From NCBI RefSeq assembly GCF_000008765.1, contig NC_003030.1, forward strand, positions 2,576,001-2,640,000: a stretch of 64,000 bases of DNA. Direction: 5' to 3'. How positions within the stretch are numbered: the first letter of the stretch is position 1; every line of letters starts with the position of its first letter. A program made the translations under genes and the position numbers. This document shows, piece by piece, positions 1 through 8,243 of this stretch. Origin of the DNA: Clostridium acetobutylicum ATCC 824 (lineage in GTDB: Bacteria; Bacillota; Clostridia; Clostridiales; Clostridiaceae). The notes below the pieces were generated by a model. That model saw only the letters and a list, made by a program, of their open reading frames with translations. It had not been told where the DNA came from and searched no databases.

Positions 1-158
1 CTAATTTGAAAAAAATTATGTCCTCCTCTTACTCGTGACATGTAATCCTGTGTTGTAAATATCTCAAAACCTTTTTTCTTTAAAATTTTTTGAAGTATAG
101 CTGCTAAAGTTTCCATTCCCTGTCCTGCAGCTCCTCCAATCAAAATATTATAAATCAT
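1..158 (-). CDS. 2-oxoacid:ferredoxin oxidoreductase subunit, N-terminal part
   Basis: The first 52 codons of a reverse-strand gene that runs off the left edge. The translation opens with a Rossmann-like GGAAGQGMET motif and continues to SRVRGGHNFF. This is the signature of the gamma/alpha domain of 2-oxoacid:ferredoxin oxidoreductases (KorA/VorA/IorB type), which decarboxylate a 2-oxoacid to acyl-CoA and reduce ferredoxin in the cytoplasm. The ATG at 158 has GGAGGGA upstream. The exact substrate cannot be told from this fragment; a KorA-type fusion subunit is most likely. Confidence 0.85.
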   Translation of the reverse strand, partial: MIYNILIGGAAGQGMETLAAILQKILKKKGFEIFTTQDYMSRVRGGHNFFQI

Positions 159-459
159 AATTATCCCTCCTTATATGTGAAAGGTTATTCATTTTTTTCC
201 AAATATTTTTTACATTTCCATAATAGCACTTTATTCTAAAATTATCAATATTAATTATTAAATAATATTTATTATTATTTATCTTTTACTCCACAATATT
301 AAATATATTATAATAATTCATCGAAATTCCATATAAATTAAATCTGCCCACCTTTTCAATTTAATTGCCCTACTGATTTAGAATAAGAAGAATTATAATT
401 GGGATAATATAATATTGAATTATAAAATAAAAATCATAAATTTTAAGGAGTGATATTCG

Positions 460-1005
460 ATGGATGAAAAGAGCAAAAAAGTACTAGAGAACTATAAAGA
501 TAAGAAACTCAGTGCAGAATTTGGTGAAGAAATATCAGATCTTAGAAGTCAGCTTAGCGCCATGGAATGTACATTAAATCAGCTTAAATCTAGCGGTTCC
601 AGTGTAAGTGGAAGACAAAGCTTTTACGGTACTCAAAGCCAAATGTCTCAACAAGGCCAACAAGGACAACAAGCTCAGCAAAGTCAACAAACCGCAACAC
701 AATTAATGTCTCAAATTCAAAACTTTAGACAACAAGCTCAGCAGCAGCAGCAGCAAACTCAACAGCAATTACAAAACTCTGTTAAACAAGCAATGGATGC
801 TTTAAATCAGGTAAATCAACAAATAGTATCTAATGAAGTATTTGGAAAAATGAATCAGATTATCAACCAAGCACAGGAACAATTAAATATAATGGCTATG
901 GGCGAACAACAAAACAAGCAAAATCAAGGTGGTTCTACAAGCTATATGCAAACCAATATGCAGAAAAATATGCAAAGCACTATGCAAAGTGGCAGCATGC
1001 AGTAA
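460..1005 (+). CDS. Gln-rich low-complexity protein, function unknown
   Basis: A 181-residue hydrophilic protein with no signal peptide or membrane segment. Residues 1-45 form a charged, probably helical head (LENYKDKKLSAEFGEEISDL). Residues about 55-115 are dominated by glutamine, with runs of QQ and QQQQQ, and residues 115-145 look coiled-coil-like. The tail repeats Met-Gln (YMQTNMQKNMQSTMQ). It has AAGGAG before the ATG and a strong terminator just after the stop, so it is monocistronic. I do not recognise a family. The composition resembles adhesive or coat-type structural proteins, but that is only a guess. Confidence 0.75.
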   Translation: MDEKSKKVLENYKDKKLSAEFGEEISDLRSQLSAMECTLNQLKSSGSSVSGRQSFYGTQSQMSQQGQQGQQAQQSQQTATQLMSQIQNFRQQAQQQQQQTQQQLQNSVKQAMDALNQVNQQIVSNEVFGKMNQIINQAQEQLNIMAMGEQQNKQNQGGSTSYMQTNMQKNMQSTMQSGSMQ

Positions 1006-1010
1006 AAAAC

Positions 1011-1050
1011 AAAGTGGACCTGAGTTTAATCAAGTCCACTTTATTTAACT
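1011..1050 (+). terminator. Rho-independent terminator
   Basis: A 9-bp perfect stem (AAAGTGGAC at 1011-1019 with GTCCACTTT at 1034-1042) lies 5 bases after the stop of the Gln-rich gene. It is followed by a T-rich stretch. Confidence 0.85.
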
Positions 1051-1112
1051 ATTTAAATAGGCTGTAGTATATTCAATATATGTACTACTCTTAACATTAT
1101 ATTCCTTTTAAA

Positions 1113-1913
1113 TTAATGCATATTCTTCATAATTTCATTTATATCTTGGTTATAACTAAGTCCATCTTCTGATCTCAAAGTAAACGAATGATCTACATAG
1201 TTTTTAGTTGTATTCTCATTTTTATTTAACCATTCAGAGTCCATCATTGATCTATTATATCTATAAGCAATTGCTTGAGGGTTTGTTTTATTATAATACT
1301 GAGATTTTACAAAATAAAATGAAACCTCTATATGCATATGTGTCTTTACTAATTTAGTATCAACTATCTTTTTCATAAATGAATATACTTTTTGAGCTTC
1401 AGTATTTTTATCAAAATTATCTCCATGATTCACAACTGCTATAATATTTATAGTTGAATTATTGCCTTGATCCTTAATAAACGCATCATAGTCAATCTTA
1501 CTTGTATAATCATCTAAGTTTTGATAGTCCTCTGCCGAAACATATGACGCACACTTAATGTTTGAAGAATCATTACCTAATATATTCTTTACTTTTTTAT
1601 CTACCATAGGTTCTATTAATCTACACGAATAGTCATCCTCATAAGTGATTTTTGTATCAGTTCCTATCTTAACCCTTTCAACTATAAATGGCTTGCTTTT
1701 ATTATTTGTCGGATGAGTTATTATTTTAGAACGCTCTACTTCTTTTCCATCATTAGAATTATAGTATCCATCAATTACAAATTGCATTCCATATTTTTTC
1801 TTTAAATAACTTAAAGCCTTGTCATCCTTAGCTGATGATTTAACACTGCATCCACCTAAAACCGCTGCAACCAATGCTATTAATATGGCACTTAGTATTT
1901 TTCCCTTCTTCAT
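1113..1913 (-). CDS. Putative lipoprotein, tandem paralogue 3
   Basis: A 266-residue protein with a lipoprotein signal (MKKGKILS, hydrophobic core, lipobox LGGC with Cys22). It should be exported and lipid-anchored on the outer face of the membrane. It shares blocks with the next two upstream genes: KKYG-FV-DGYY near residue 45, YEDDYxxRLIEPMVDKKVKN near 100, KYASY-like, a TEAQKVYSFMKKIVDxKLVKxxM block and SEDGLSYNQDI near the C-terminus. It is last in a three-gene operon, 23 bases after its neighbour. AGGAGGAG precedes the ATG. Function is unknown; the three are clearly tandem duplicates. Confidence 0.8.
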   Translation of the reverse strand: MKKGKILSAILIALVAAVLGGCSVKSSAKDDKALSYLKKKYGMQFVIDGYYNSNDGKEVERSKIITHPTNNKSKPFIVERVKIGTDTKITYEDDYSCRLIEPMVDKKVKNILGNDSSNIKCASYVSAEDYQNLDDYTSKIDYDAFIKDQGNNSTINIIAVVNHGDNFDKNTEAQKVYSFMKKIVDTKLVKTHMHIEVSFYFVKSQYYNKTNPQAIAYRYNRSMMDSEWLNKNENTTKNYVDHSFTLRSEDGLSYNQDINEIMKNMH

Positions 1914-1936
1914 TTATTCTCCTCCTATTTTACCAA

Positions 1937-2719
1937 TCAAAGTTTATTTATAATATCTCTTATGTCCTGATTGTAGTTAATTCCATCTTCTGATTCTAGG
2001 TTGCAATCATGATCTATATTATACTTAGAGTAGATATTGATATCATTCTTTGAATAATCCTGTCCAAGGGCACTTTTAGAGTCATTGTACGCACATTCTT
2101 TTGCATTTGCTTTAGCAAAATTCTTGGAATCTACAAAATAGAAAGAGGCTTCTACTTGCATTGGGCTTTTCACCAACTTATTATCAATTATTTTTTTCAT
2201 GAATGCATATATTTGCTGTGCTTCTGTATTCTTATTAAAGTCGTCACCATAATTTACAATAACACTTATATTAATTGTTGAAATTTTACCTTGATCCTCC
2301 ACAAATTTATCATAATCAATTGGGTTTATATAATTCTCTTTTGTGCATTCATAAAGCGATATGTACGAAGCATATTTAAAGTTTGGAAAATCATTTCCTA
2401 CTGTAGCTTTTATCTTATCATCTACCATGTGAGAATATACTCTAGATGCATAATTATCTTCATATACGCTTTTAGTATCATAATTATATTTTTCTACTAA
2501 AAATTTATCCTCTGGATTTCCCTTTGGATGTGCTATCATTTTTAATCTGTCTACTTTTTTACTACTATGGTAATATCCATCTACTACAAATTCCTTTTTA
2601 TATTTCTTTTTTAAATAGTTTTGAACCTGCTCTTTACTTACCCCTGGTTTAACACATCCACCTAAAACTGCTACAATTGATACTATTAATAAAGCACTTA
2701 ATATTCTTCTTTTTTTCAT
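1937..2719 (-). CDS. Putative lipoprotein, tandem paralogue 2
   Basis: A 260-residue exported lipoprotein (MKKRRILSALLIV, lipobox LGGC). It is closely related to the genes on both sides, with the same YLKKKY, DGYY, YEDNYASR, NTEAQQIYAFMKKIID and SEDGINYNQDI blocks. It is the middle gene of the operon, separated by 20 and 23 bases from its neighbours, with AGGAG before its ATG. The family is one I cannot name; its role at the cell surface is unknown. Confidence 0.8.
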   Translation of the reverse strand: MKKRRILSALLIVSIVAVLGGCVKPGVSKEQVQNYLKKKYKKEFVVDGYYHSSKKVDRLKMIAHPKGNPEDKFLVEKYNYDTKSVYEDNYASRVYSHMVDDKIKATVGNDFPNFKYASYISLYECTKENYINPIDYDKFVEDQGKISTINISVIVNYGDDFNKNTEAQQIYAFMKKIIDNKLVKSPMQVEASFYFVDSKNFAKANAKECAYNDSKSALGQDYSKNDINIYSKYNIDHDCNLESEDGINYNQDIRDIINKL

Positions 2720-2739
2720 TTCTCTTGCTCCTAAATTTA

Positions 2740-3573
2740 TTATTTAATTTTATTTTCAATATCTAGTACATCCTGATTATAATTAATTCCACCTTTAGAC
2801 TTTAAATCAAGAAAATGTTGTACTCTATACTTAAAATTCACACTTTGAGTATTCTCATGTTCACCCGTCATATAGTCACCAAAATCGTATCTATTTTTTC
2901 TTGCATTTATCTTTTTATAGTCTCTTTCATTTAAATAGTAAAACTTAGCTTCTAACTCCATTGGACTTTTTATCAACTTACTGTCAATTACTTTTTTTAT
3001 AAATGAATAGCTTTCCTCTGCTTCCTTGTGCTTATCAAAGCTTTTTTCATAGTTTACAAAAATCACGATATTCATATGAGCTACTTGTCCTTCTTTTGCT
3101 ACAAACTCATCATAATCTACTTTATTTGTGTATTTGCCTTTTGTTGGTCCATAGGTTGTAATGTACGAAGCATATTTAAAATTTGGAAATCCTATTCCTA
3201 CTGAATTTTTTATCTTTTTATCTACTATAGGTTCAATTAATCTAAGGGCATAATCATCTTCATAGGTGTTTACAGTTTTGATAACATCCTTACCATTTTC
3301 CTTTACATCCTGAACCTCTTTAACTTTATATACTGTAAATCTCTTTGTTTTGTCTTCTTTTGGATAAAATATAGCTTTTGAATTATCCTTTTTTCCTTCT
3401 CCAATATTGTAATAATCTTTAAATACAAACTTTTTCCCATACTTTTTTTCAATGTAATTTAGCATTACATCTCTATTTTTTGTGCTTATATTAGGAGGCT
3501 CTTCAACTTTTCCTTTACTGTATCCAATAAGTGATAGCAAAATTAATACTATTGCTAATATACTCTTTCTCAT
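2740..3573 (-). CDS. Exported protein, tandem paralogue 1 (lipobox Cys replaced)
   Basis: A 277-residue first gene of the three-gene operon, with AGGAGAT before the ATG. It has the same domain blocks as its two paralogues (YIEKKYGKKFV, YEDDYALRLIEPIVDKKIKN, NFKYASYITTYG, SKGGINYNQDV). The signal sequence is present, but the lipobox position reads LIGY instead of LGGC. The codon is TAC, one base away from the TGC needed for cysteine. If real, the protein is not lipidated and is either secreted after signal peptidase I cleavage or held by an uncleaved N-terminal helix. Confidence 0.78.
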   Translation of the reverse strand: MRKSILAIVLILLSLIGYSKGKVEEPPNISTKNRDVMLNYIEKKYGKKFVFKDYYNIGEGKKDNSKAIFYPKEDKTKRFTVYKVKEVQDVKENGKDVIKTVNTYEDDYALRLIEPIVDKKIKNSVGIGFPNFKYASYITTYGPTKGKYTNKVDYDEFVAKEGQVAHMNIVIFVNYEKSFDKHKEAEESYSFIKKVIDSKLIKSPMELEAKFYYLNERDYKKINARKNRYDFGDYMTGEHENTQSVNFKYRVQHFLDLKSKGGINYNQDVLDIENKIK

Positions 3574-3933
3574 ATATTATCTCCTAGTTCCTTAAAAAAT
3601 TATTTTGACTATCCTTAACGTAATTATCTTTGAATTTTATAATTTAATTAATCACTATAAATTTTCATTTAAATTCAACTTAATTGTATAAAATCAGCTA
3701 ACTTTAACTAAATAAACTTTATGTGATTAAGAAATATTTTTTTACCACGAAGGATATAATATCACATTTTTAGTTATTTTTCCATCTTTTTTAAACAATT
3801 TTTATATAGGATTAAAGTTTTTGCTAAATTTAGAATTAGGATATTTTTTTCAACGTTGTACTTTATAAATCTATAATAATAAAAGAATGTTCAATAAATT
3901 TTCTTATCAAACATCCCTTTAATCTATAATTAT
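3574..3933. other. AT-rich intergenic region
   Basis: This 360-base region separates the lipoprotein operon (which starts at 3573 and reads leftward) from the end of the PH-domain gene. It must hold the operon promoter. I see no convincing ORF, RNA structure or strong hairpin in it. Confidence 0.4.
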
Positions 3934-4353
3934 TTATGCAGCAAATTTTCCCCTAAGTATTTGGCAAATGTTTTGTAGATTTTCGCCCTGTTTTTTTATT
4001 CCCATAACACGACGATTTATGTTAAATTTTACTTTTGAACCATCATTAAATTTTAATTTAATTTTCTTTCCAAACACAAAAAACAAATTTGATATTTTTG
4101 CACTCTTTATATTTGTATACTCTATAACTTCTGATCCTTTTAACTTTCCAGACATACCCATTCTAGTCATTATTAATTTTTTGTTAGTAAATGTTAATAA
4201 ATATTGCTTATTAGCCAATCCTGAAAAACTTCCTAAAAGAAACATTTGAAGTCTAGTTGCTGTTACAATGCCGTAACAATAATATGAAGCTAAATCATCT
4301 TCGTCCATAAATGGTGTAACTATTTCTTTTACTTTTTCATCATTAAATTTCAT
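3934..4353 (-). CDS. Bacterial PH-domain (YokE-like) protein
   Basis: A 139-residue cytoplasmic protein without signal or membrane helix. Residues about 40-130 have the strand pattern of a YokE-like bacterial PH domain: LLTFTNKKLIMTRMG, EYTNIKSAKIS, KIKLKFNDGSKVKFNINRR, ending in a helix (LQNICQILRGK). Such domains are widespread in Firmicutes and their ligands are mostly unknown. GGAGG precedes the ATG. It is monocistronic by spacing. Confidence 0.65.
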   Translation of the reverse strand: MKFNDEKVKEIVTPFMDEDDLASYYCYGIVTATRLQMFLLGSFSGLANKQYLLTFTNKKLIMTRMGMSGKLKGSEVIEYTNIKSAKISNLFFVFGKKIKLKFNDGSKVKFNINRRVMGIKKQGENLQNICQILRGKFAA

Positions 4354-4625
4354 AATAAATCCTCCAAACCTTGCTAAATTCCATTTAACATATTATCATA
4401 ATTTAATTAAAAAATCTCTTATAAACTTTTAAAAAATTTTCTTTTTTAAGATTATGATGTAATATAAGGTTTGAATTTGGCCAAAAACTTTTTAAATTTC
4501 TCTTAAATCTTTCCACTTTAGGTTCTAAACGGGTAGACCGGTAAACCCTTCAATCAAAGCTTATATGTCTTTACTATAGGATTTTTTTGCATAAAATTAA
4601 GCAAGTATTTTTCACACCTGCCTAC

Positions 4626-5420
4626 CTATCTACTTATAATAATATTTTGTATTTCTCTAAGCTGCGTTTTTAAAGAAGCTATAATATCAGCCTCTTTTTC
4701 TTTCTTTGTACCGGCATACTCTAAGGTAACCACGTAAGGCTTTGAATATGTTAAAACCCATCTAAGAAGATCATAATCCTCTTTTTCCATAGAACTATGC
4801 GTATCCATAGGAAATCCTTCTTCATCATATCCTGAACCATTAACATGAATTTCTCTAACACGTTCAAGTGGAAGTCCATTTAGATATTCGTGAACATCTA
4901 TTTTATGATATTTCGAAGTTATTTTGGCATGAGTTAAATCAAGTAAAAAATCAACATTATTATCTAAAAATAATTTTGTAAGTTTTTTAGGCTGAAAATA
5001 TGGATAACAATCAAATACGGTATGTTCTATTGGGGAATCTGGAACATTTTCTAGCAAAAGAGGAACTTCTATATTTTTCTTGAAAGTCTGAATTTGCTTA
5101 CACATATATTCATATATATTCTCATCTCTCATTCCTTCGTACATATCCGAATTTTTTATTTCAAGATGTATTCCAAAATGAGGAGAACTGCACCTTTTAA
5201 TAATAGAATTTGCACGATCAAAATCAACTAAGTTAATATCCTTCATACCTGTGCGTTCAAATTTTCCCAGCCCATGTATAAGAATTGGTTTCATTGAGCG
5301 CATAGTAGAAAATTCATTTTCAAAATCTCCATACGCACCTGCTTTAATATAATCTATCTTAACCTCATCTTTTTCTAGAAGAAATTTCAAAGCCTTTGAC
5401 CAATTACATCCAATATACAT
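4626..5420 (-). CDS. DUF692-like TIM-barrel protein
   Basis: A 264-residue protein. I place the start at the ATG at 5420 (MYIGCNW), which has AGGGAG 8 bases upstream; a longer frame would need a TTG inside that site. TIM-barrel strands with metal-ligand-like residues are visible: PILIHG, HFGIHLE, LLLENVP, FLLDLTHA, REIHVNGSG, DTHS, VTLEYAG. This His/Glu/Asp pattern resembles the DUF692 multinuclear non-haem iron family, several members of which modify peptides or cysteines. No peptide precursor gene is visible nearby, so its substrate is unknown. It is monocistronic. Confidence 0.55.
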   Translation of the reverse strand: MYIGCNWSKALKFLLEKDEVKIDYIKAGAYGDFENEFSTMRSMKPILIHGLGKFERTGMKDINLVDFDRANSIIKRCSSPHFGIHLEIKNSDMYEGMRDENIYEYMCKQIQTFKKNIEVPLLLENVPDSPIEHTVFDCYPYFQPKKLTKLFLDNNVDFLLDLTHAKITSKYHKIDVHEYLNGLPLERVREIHVNGSGYDEEGFPMDTHSSMEKEDYDLLRWVLTYSKPYVVTLEYAGTKKEKEADIIASLKTQLREIQNIIISR

Positions 5421-5511
5421 AACTATATCTCCCTTTTTCAATAATATATACTTTTTCCTTTTATATTATGGTAAACTATAAATTATTATAGCATATAGTG
5501 GAGGTAATCCT

Positions 5512-5910
5512 ATGATTTTTAATAGCCTGGTACCTGAGTTATCTGTAACTAACATAGTCATATCAAAAAGCTTTTATGTTGATATACTCTCCTTTAAAGT
5601 CCAATATGAAAGAGAAGAAGATAGTTTTGCCTTCATTTCACTTAATGGTGCTCAACTAATGCTTGATGAAGGTGCTAATGGAAGCTGGAGTACAGCTTTG
5701 ACTACTTATCCTTTCGGAAGAGGAATTAACCTTCAATTTTTTGTAGAAGATGTAGAAAAAATTATAACTTCTTTAAATAAACACAATATAAAGCTATTTA
5801 AAGATCCATTTATTAGCAATTACAGAATAGGTCCTGAAAATCATACTTTCAAGGAAGTTTTAGTTCAAGATCCTGATGGATATCTCTTAAGATTCTCACA
5901 AAAAATTTAA
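5512..5910 (+). CDS. VOC (glyoxalase/bleomycin-resistance fold) protein
   Basis: A 132-residue cytoplasmic protein made of two beta-alpha-beta-beta-beta modules: LVPELSVTNIVISKSFY at the N-terminus and LQFFVEDVEKIITSLNKHNIK through VLVQDPDGYLLRFSQ at the C-terminus. This is the layout of bleomycin-binding and antibiotic-resistance VOC proteins. The metal-ligand His/Glu set of true glyoxalase I is not obvious, so binding or sequestration is as likely as catalysis. The ribosome site is GTGGAGG. Confidence 0.75.
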   Translation: MIFNSLVPELSVTNIVISKSFYVDILSFKVQYEREEDSFAFISLNGAQLMLDEGANGSWSTALTTYPFGRGINLQFFVEDVEKIITSLNKHNIKLFKDPFISNYRIGPENHTFKEVLVQDPDGYLLRFSQKI

Positions 5911-6078
5911 AATAAATTAAATACTATCTTATTATTTTAAATTTCATTGAACTATAAACTTTTGCCTTTGCCCAATTTTGTACATTTCATTTTAAGCTGG
6001 AAGGCTTGCTATTTCTTTAAGATTTAATTTAAGCTTCTTACAGAGGTTATTATAAACATATCCACTCTCTAAATTAAG

Positions 6079-6402
6079 TTACTCCACTATTATTGAATAC
6101 ACAATACTTTTTAAAGCTTCTTTATCAAAGACTCTAGCGTAATTTAAAACTATAGAAGCTTCCCCTTTTTTAATTGCCTTTAAAATCCATACTGCTTTCC
6201 CTGGAGTTCCTACCGATCCTGTTCTAGATGGCAAATAAAAGTTCTTATCAATTCTATATACTTTGGAATTATCTAAAGTTAACCTCCATACATACCCAGT
6301 TGATGAATTTGCATTCAATATAATCCAAGTTTTTTCTCCAAGCTTAACTCTATTAATGCCGTTTGTAATGAGTAATGTTCCATACCCTTCATTATTTGTC
6401 AC
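6079..6402 (-). CDS. Chagasin-family (I42) cysteine-protease inhibitor
   Basis: A 107-residue protein with the three loops of chagasin-type inhibitors in order: the NSSTGYVW loop (NPTTGY in the family) at about residue 31, a central glycine-containing loop (TGSVGTPGK) and a C-terminal Arg-containing strand (NYARVF). These bind papain-family proteases. The start is GTG, 7 bases after AGGAGG; the nearby ATG is out of frame. There is no signal peptide, so it should act inside the cell. It lies 18 bases after the GNAT gene and is probably co-transcribed with it. Confidence 0.7.
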   Translation of the reverse strand: MTNNEGYGTLLITNGINRVKLGEKTWIILNANSSTGYVWRLTLDNSKVYRIDKNFYLPSRTGSVGTPGKAVWILKAIKKGEASIVLNYARVFDKEALKSIVYSIIVE

Positions 6403-6420
6403 ATTTTTGCCTCCTTATAT

Positions 6421-6843
6421 TTAGTAATAAATTTTACGAAAACCTCTAACACTATCTTTAAATCCAACCCTCTCATAAAATTTATGTGCACCTTCTCTAA
6501 ATCCAGAGGATACAAGAATTGCATACGAACAGTTTTTTCTATTTGCAAATTCATCAAGAGCTTTCATCAACTTTCTTCCAACTCCTTTTCCTCTAATTTC
6601 CTCTTTTACAATTACGTCCTCAATCACCAAAAATGGGAACATTAATCCTTTGCAGCATATTCCAAGTACTGATCCTATGATTTCTTCTTCTTTTTTTGCT
6701 GCTAACAAGAGATAATTTTCGTCCTTTAACATCTCATTATATACTTCAAGTGATTTTTTGTGAGAACTTTCAAATGGGGCAAGTGTATTATAAAGCTTTA
6801 AAAGTTGTGGAATATCTTCTATCCTTAATTTTTCTATGACCAA
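6421..6843 (-). CDS. GNAT-family N-acetyltransferase
   Basis: A 140-residue single-domain acetyl-CoA-dependent transferase. The pantetheine-binding motif reads VIVKEEIRGKGVGRKLM (the RxxGxG/A signature) at about residue 78, followed by the YAILVSSGFREGAHKFYERVGF block typical of motif B. The substrate cannot be predicted. It is upstream gene of a pair with the chagasin-like inhibitor. Confidence 0.8.
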   Translation of the reverse strand: MVIEKLRIEDIPQLLKLYNTLAPFESSHKKSLEVYNEMLKDENYLLLAAKKEEEIIGSVLGICCKGLMFPFLVIEDVIVKEEIRGKGVGRKLMKALDEFANRKNCSYAILVSSGFREGAHKFYERVGFKDSVRGFRKIYY

Positions 6844-6959
6844 AGTTAAAACCTCCTTTCCACCTTAATAATTTATCAACTAGAGTGAAATCATTTATTT
6901 CCGAAAGCAATACATATATTATACTTCAATTGAAAATTTTTACAAAACAATTCATATAA

Positions 6960-7013
6960 AAAATGTTGATATTATATATTAAACGGATTAATAACATACA
7001 ATATCAACATTTT
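6960..7013 (-). terminator. Probable terminator
   Basis: A 13-14 bp inverted repeat (AAAATGTTGATATT / AATATCAACATTT) has a loop of about 26 bases. On the reverse strand it is followed by a T-run. It sits just after the VOC fragment and would end that transcript. Confidence 0.6.
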
Positions 7014-7022
7014 AGTTTATTC

Positions 7023-7196
7023 TTATTTGTAATCAGTAATTCCTAATCTATTCCCAAAAGTATCTTCAAATTCCAAAGCCGTCCCTGTATTTATTTTAAA
7101 GGGATCTGATAAAAAGCTTACTCCTCTCTTCTTAAGTATTTCATATGTATCCTTAACATCTTCAACACCTAGAAAAAAGTTATCATAATCCTTCAT
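7023..7196 (-). CDS. Half-size VOC (glyoxalase-like) protein or fragment
   Basis: A 57-residue ORF starting 1 base after the stop of the zinc-ribbon gene. It reads FFLGVEDVKDTYEILKKRGVSFLSDPF and ends ALEFEDTFGNRLGITDY, which matches only the C-terminal half of a VOC domain. A full VOC protein is about 120 residues. It could be a remnant after loss of the N-terminal half, or a functional half-module that dimerises. It has no good ribosome site of its own, so translational coupling to the upstream gene is likely. Confidence 0.5.
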   Translation of the reverse strand: MKDYDNFFLGVEDVKDTYEILKKRGVSFLSDPFKINTGTALEFEDTFGNRLGITDYK

Positions 7197-7197
7197 T

Positions 7198-7437
7198 TTA
7201 AAGCTCCCTCCAAGCAGGAAGCTTAGACATCATTTCCCTAGCGATATTTTCTGCAGCTTTAACATCAAATCCTTGAGTTCTAACTATAAATTCAGTCATT
7301 CCCTTAAGTTTTTCATTATAATTTTGCATTGTTCCATCTTCTCTAGCACAGTATTTACAGTAATCTTTACTTTCATCACCTACTGCAAAATCTCCTTTGT
7401 TATTCATTGGCATGCCACAAGCTATACAAGTTTTCAT
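7198..7437 (-). CDS. Small zinc-ribbon protein
   Basis: A 79-residue protein with two CxxC pairs, CIACGMPM (residues 4-7) and YCKYCARED (about 27-30), which together form a probable zinc ribbon. The rest is helical (NYNEKLKGMTEFIVRTQGFDVKAAENIAREMMSKLP). This matches the putative zinc-ribbon family often fused to or paired with effector-binding domains. AAAGGGG precedes the ATG. It has a strong promoter (-35 7510-7515, -10 7487-7492) overlapping a probable TetR operator and runs into the VOC fragment. Confidence 0.65.
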   Translation of the reverse strand: MKTCIACGMPMNNKGDFAVGDESKDYCKYCAREDGTMQNYNEKLKGMTEFIVRTQGFDVKAAENIAREMMSKLPAWREL

Positions 7438-7467
7438 AATTTATCCCCTTTCATTCATTGACTAATT

Positions 7468-7494
7468 ACTCATTGACTATATGCTCATTATAAT
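7468..7494. promoter_or_regulatory. Probable TetR operator before the zinc-ribbon gene
   Basis: This 27-base segment matches 23 of 27 bases of 8244-8270 upstream of the TetR gene. It contains TGACTATATGCTCA (7474-7487), and a second copy, TGACTAATTACTCA, lies at 7459-7472 (TGA-N8-TCA dyads). It lies just downstream of a TTGACA-N17-TATAAT promoter read on the reverse strand, a repressor position. Confidence 0.6.
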
Positions 7495-7515
7495 TTTAAT
7501 ATTTTCCTTTGTCAA
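7487..7515 (-). promoter_or_regulatory. Sigma-A-type promoter of the zinc-ribbon gene
   Basis: On the reverse strand, TTGACA (7515-7510) and TATAAT (7492-7487) are separated by exactly 17 bases. Both hexamers match the consensus. Confidence 0.75.
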
Positions 7516-7599
7516 TAAAAACGAGTGTATTTTAAAATTAATTGATAATCCAATAACAAAAATAATAGAAACTATAAAAATTTCTATATGTAAATTAAA

Positions 7600-7629
7600 A
7601 CAGCCCTTAGTTAATTAGCTATGGGCTGT
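7600..7629 (-). terminator. Terminator after the TetR gene
   Basis: A 7-bp stem (ACAGCCC / GGGCTGT) is followed on the reverse strand by TTTTAATTT. It lies 14 bases beyond the restored stop of the TetR gene. Confidence 0.75.
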
Positions 7630-7642
7630 AAATTTCAATATA

Positions 7643-8229
7643 CTATTTTTTTATTAACTCTATAAAATTATCTACTAATTGATTTTTATATCTATCTATA
7701 ACAGATTCTCCTGGTGCAAATAATTCTCTATTTAATAAATAATAATTTACAAGTCCTATCCAAGTATTAAAAATAAAGCTTATAGGCAGCCTTTTATCTT
7801 TCCCTCATCTATTTCTTTTTCAGCTACTTCAGTTAAATGCTTTGAAAGTGCAGATTGAATAGACACAAAAACACTTATTGAATCCTTTGGCAGAAGATTC
7901 ATCTCACTCACAAGCCTTATATAAAATTCTTCAAATTCTTTTATTCCTTCAAGGTGAGCACTTAAAACTTCTCTCATAGTTACAGCCTTCTCTGAAACAC
8001 TATGCGTATGCATAATTATTTTACTACAGAACACCTGGATTACCTCTCTTAAAAGCTCCTCCTGTGTTTTAAAATGAGCAAAAATTGTGCCGTGAGACAC
8101 ACCTGCAGCTTTTGCTATATCTGAGGTTGTAGTTTTTACAATTCCTTTGTTTTTAAATTTCTCATACGCAGCCTCTATTATCTTTTTTCTAGTTTCTTGT
8201 TTTTGAATTTGTCTCTGTGATACCTTCAT
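7643..8229 (-). pseudogene. TetR-family repressor, frameshifted
   Basis: The first 149 codons give a standard TetR N-terminal helix-turn-helix (IIEAAYEKFKNKGIVKTTTSDIAKAAGVSHGTIFAHF) and part of the ligand domain, then stop at 7780 after EGKIKGCL. In the next frame the sequence continues without a break as RLPISFIFNTWIGLVNYYLLN and on to IELIKK, with the stop at 7643. The total length of 587 is one base short of 196 codons. One A added to ATAAAAGG (near 7787) restores a 195-residue TetR protein. This is either a real mutation or a sequence error. It is divergent from the alpha/beta hydrolase. Confidence 0.8.
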
Positions 8230-8243
8230 TTCACCGTCTCCAT

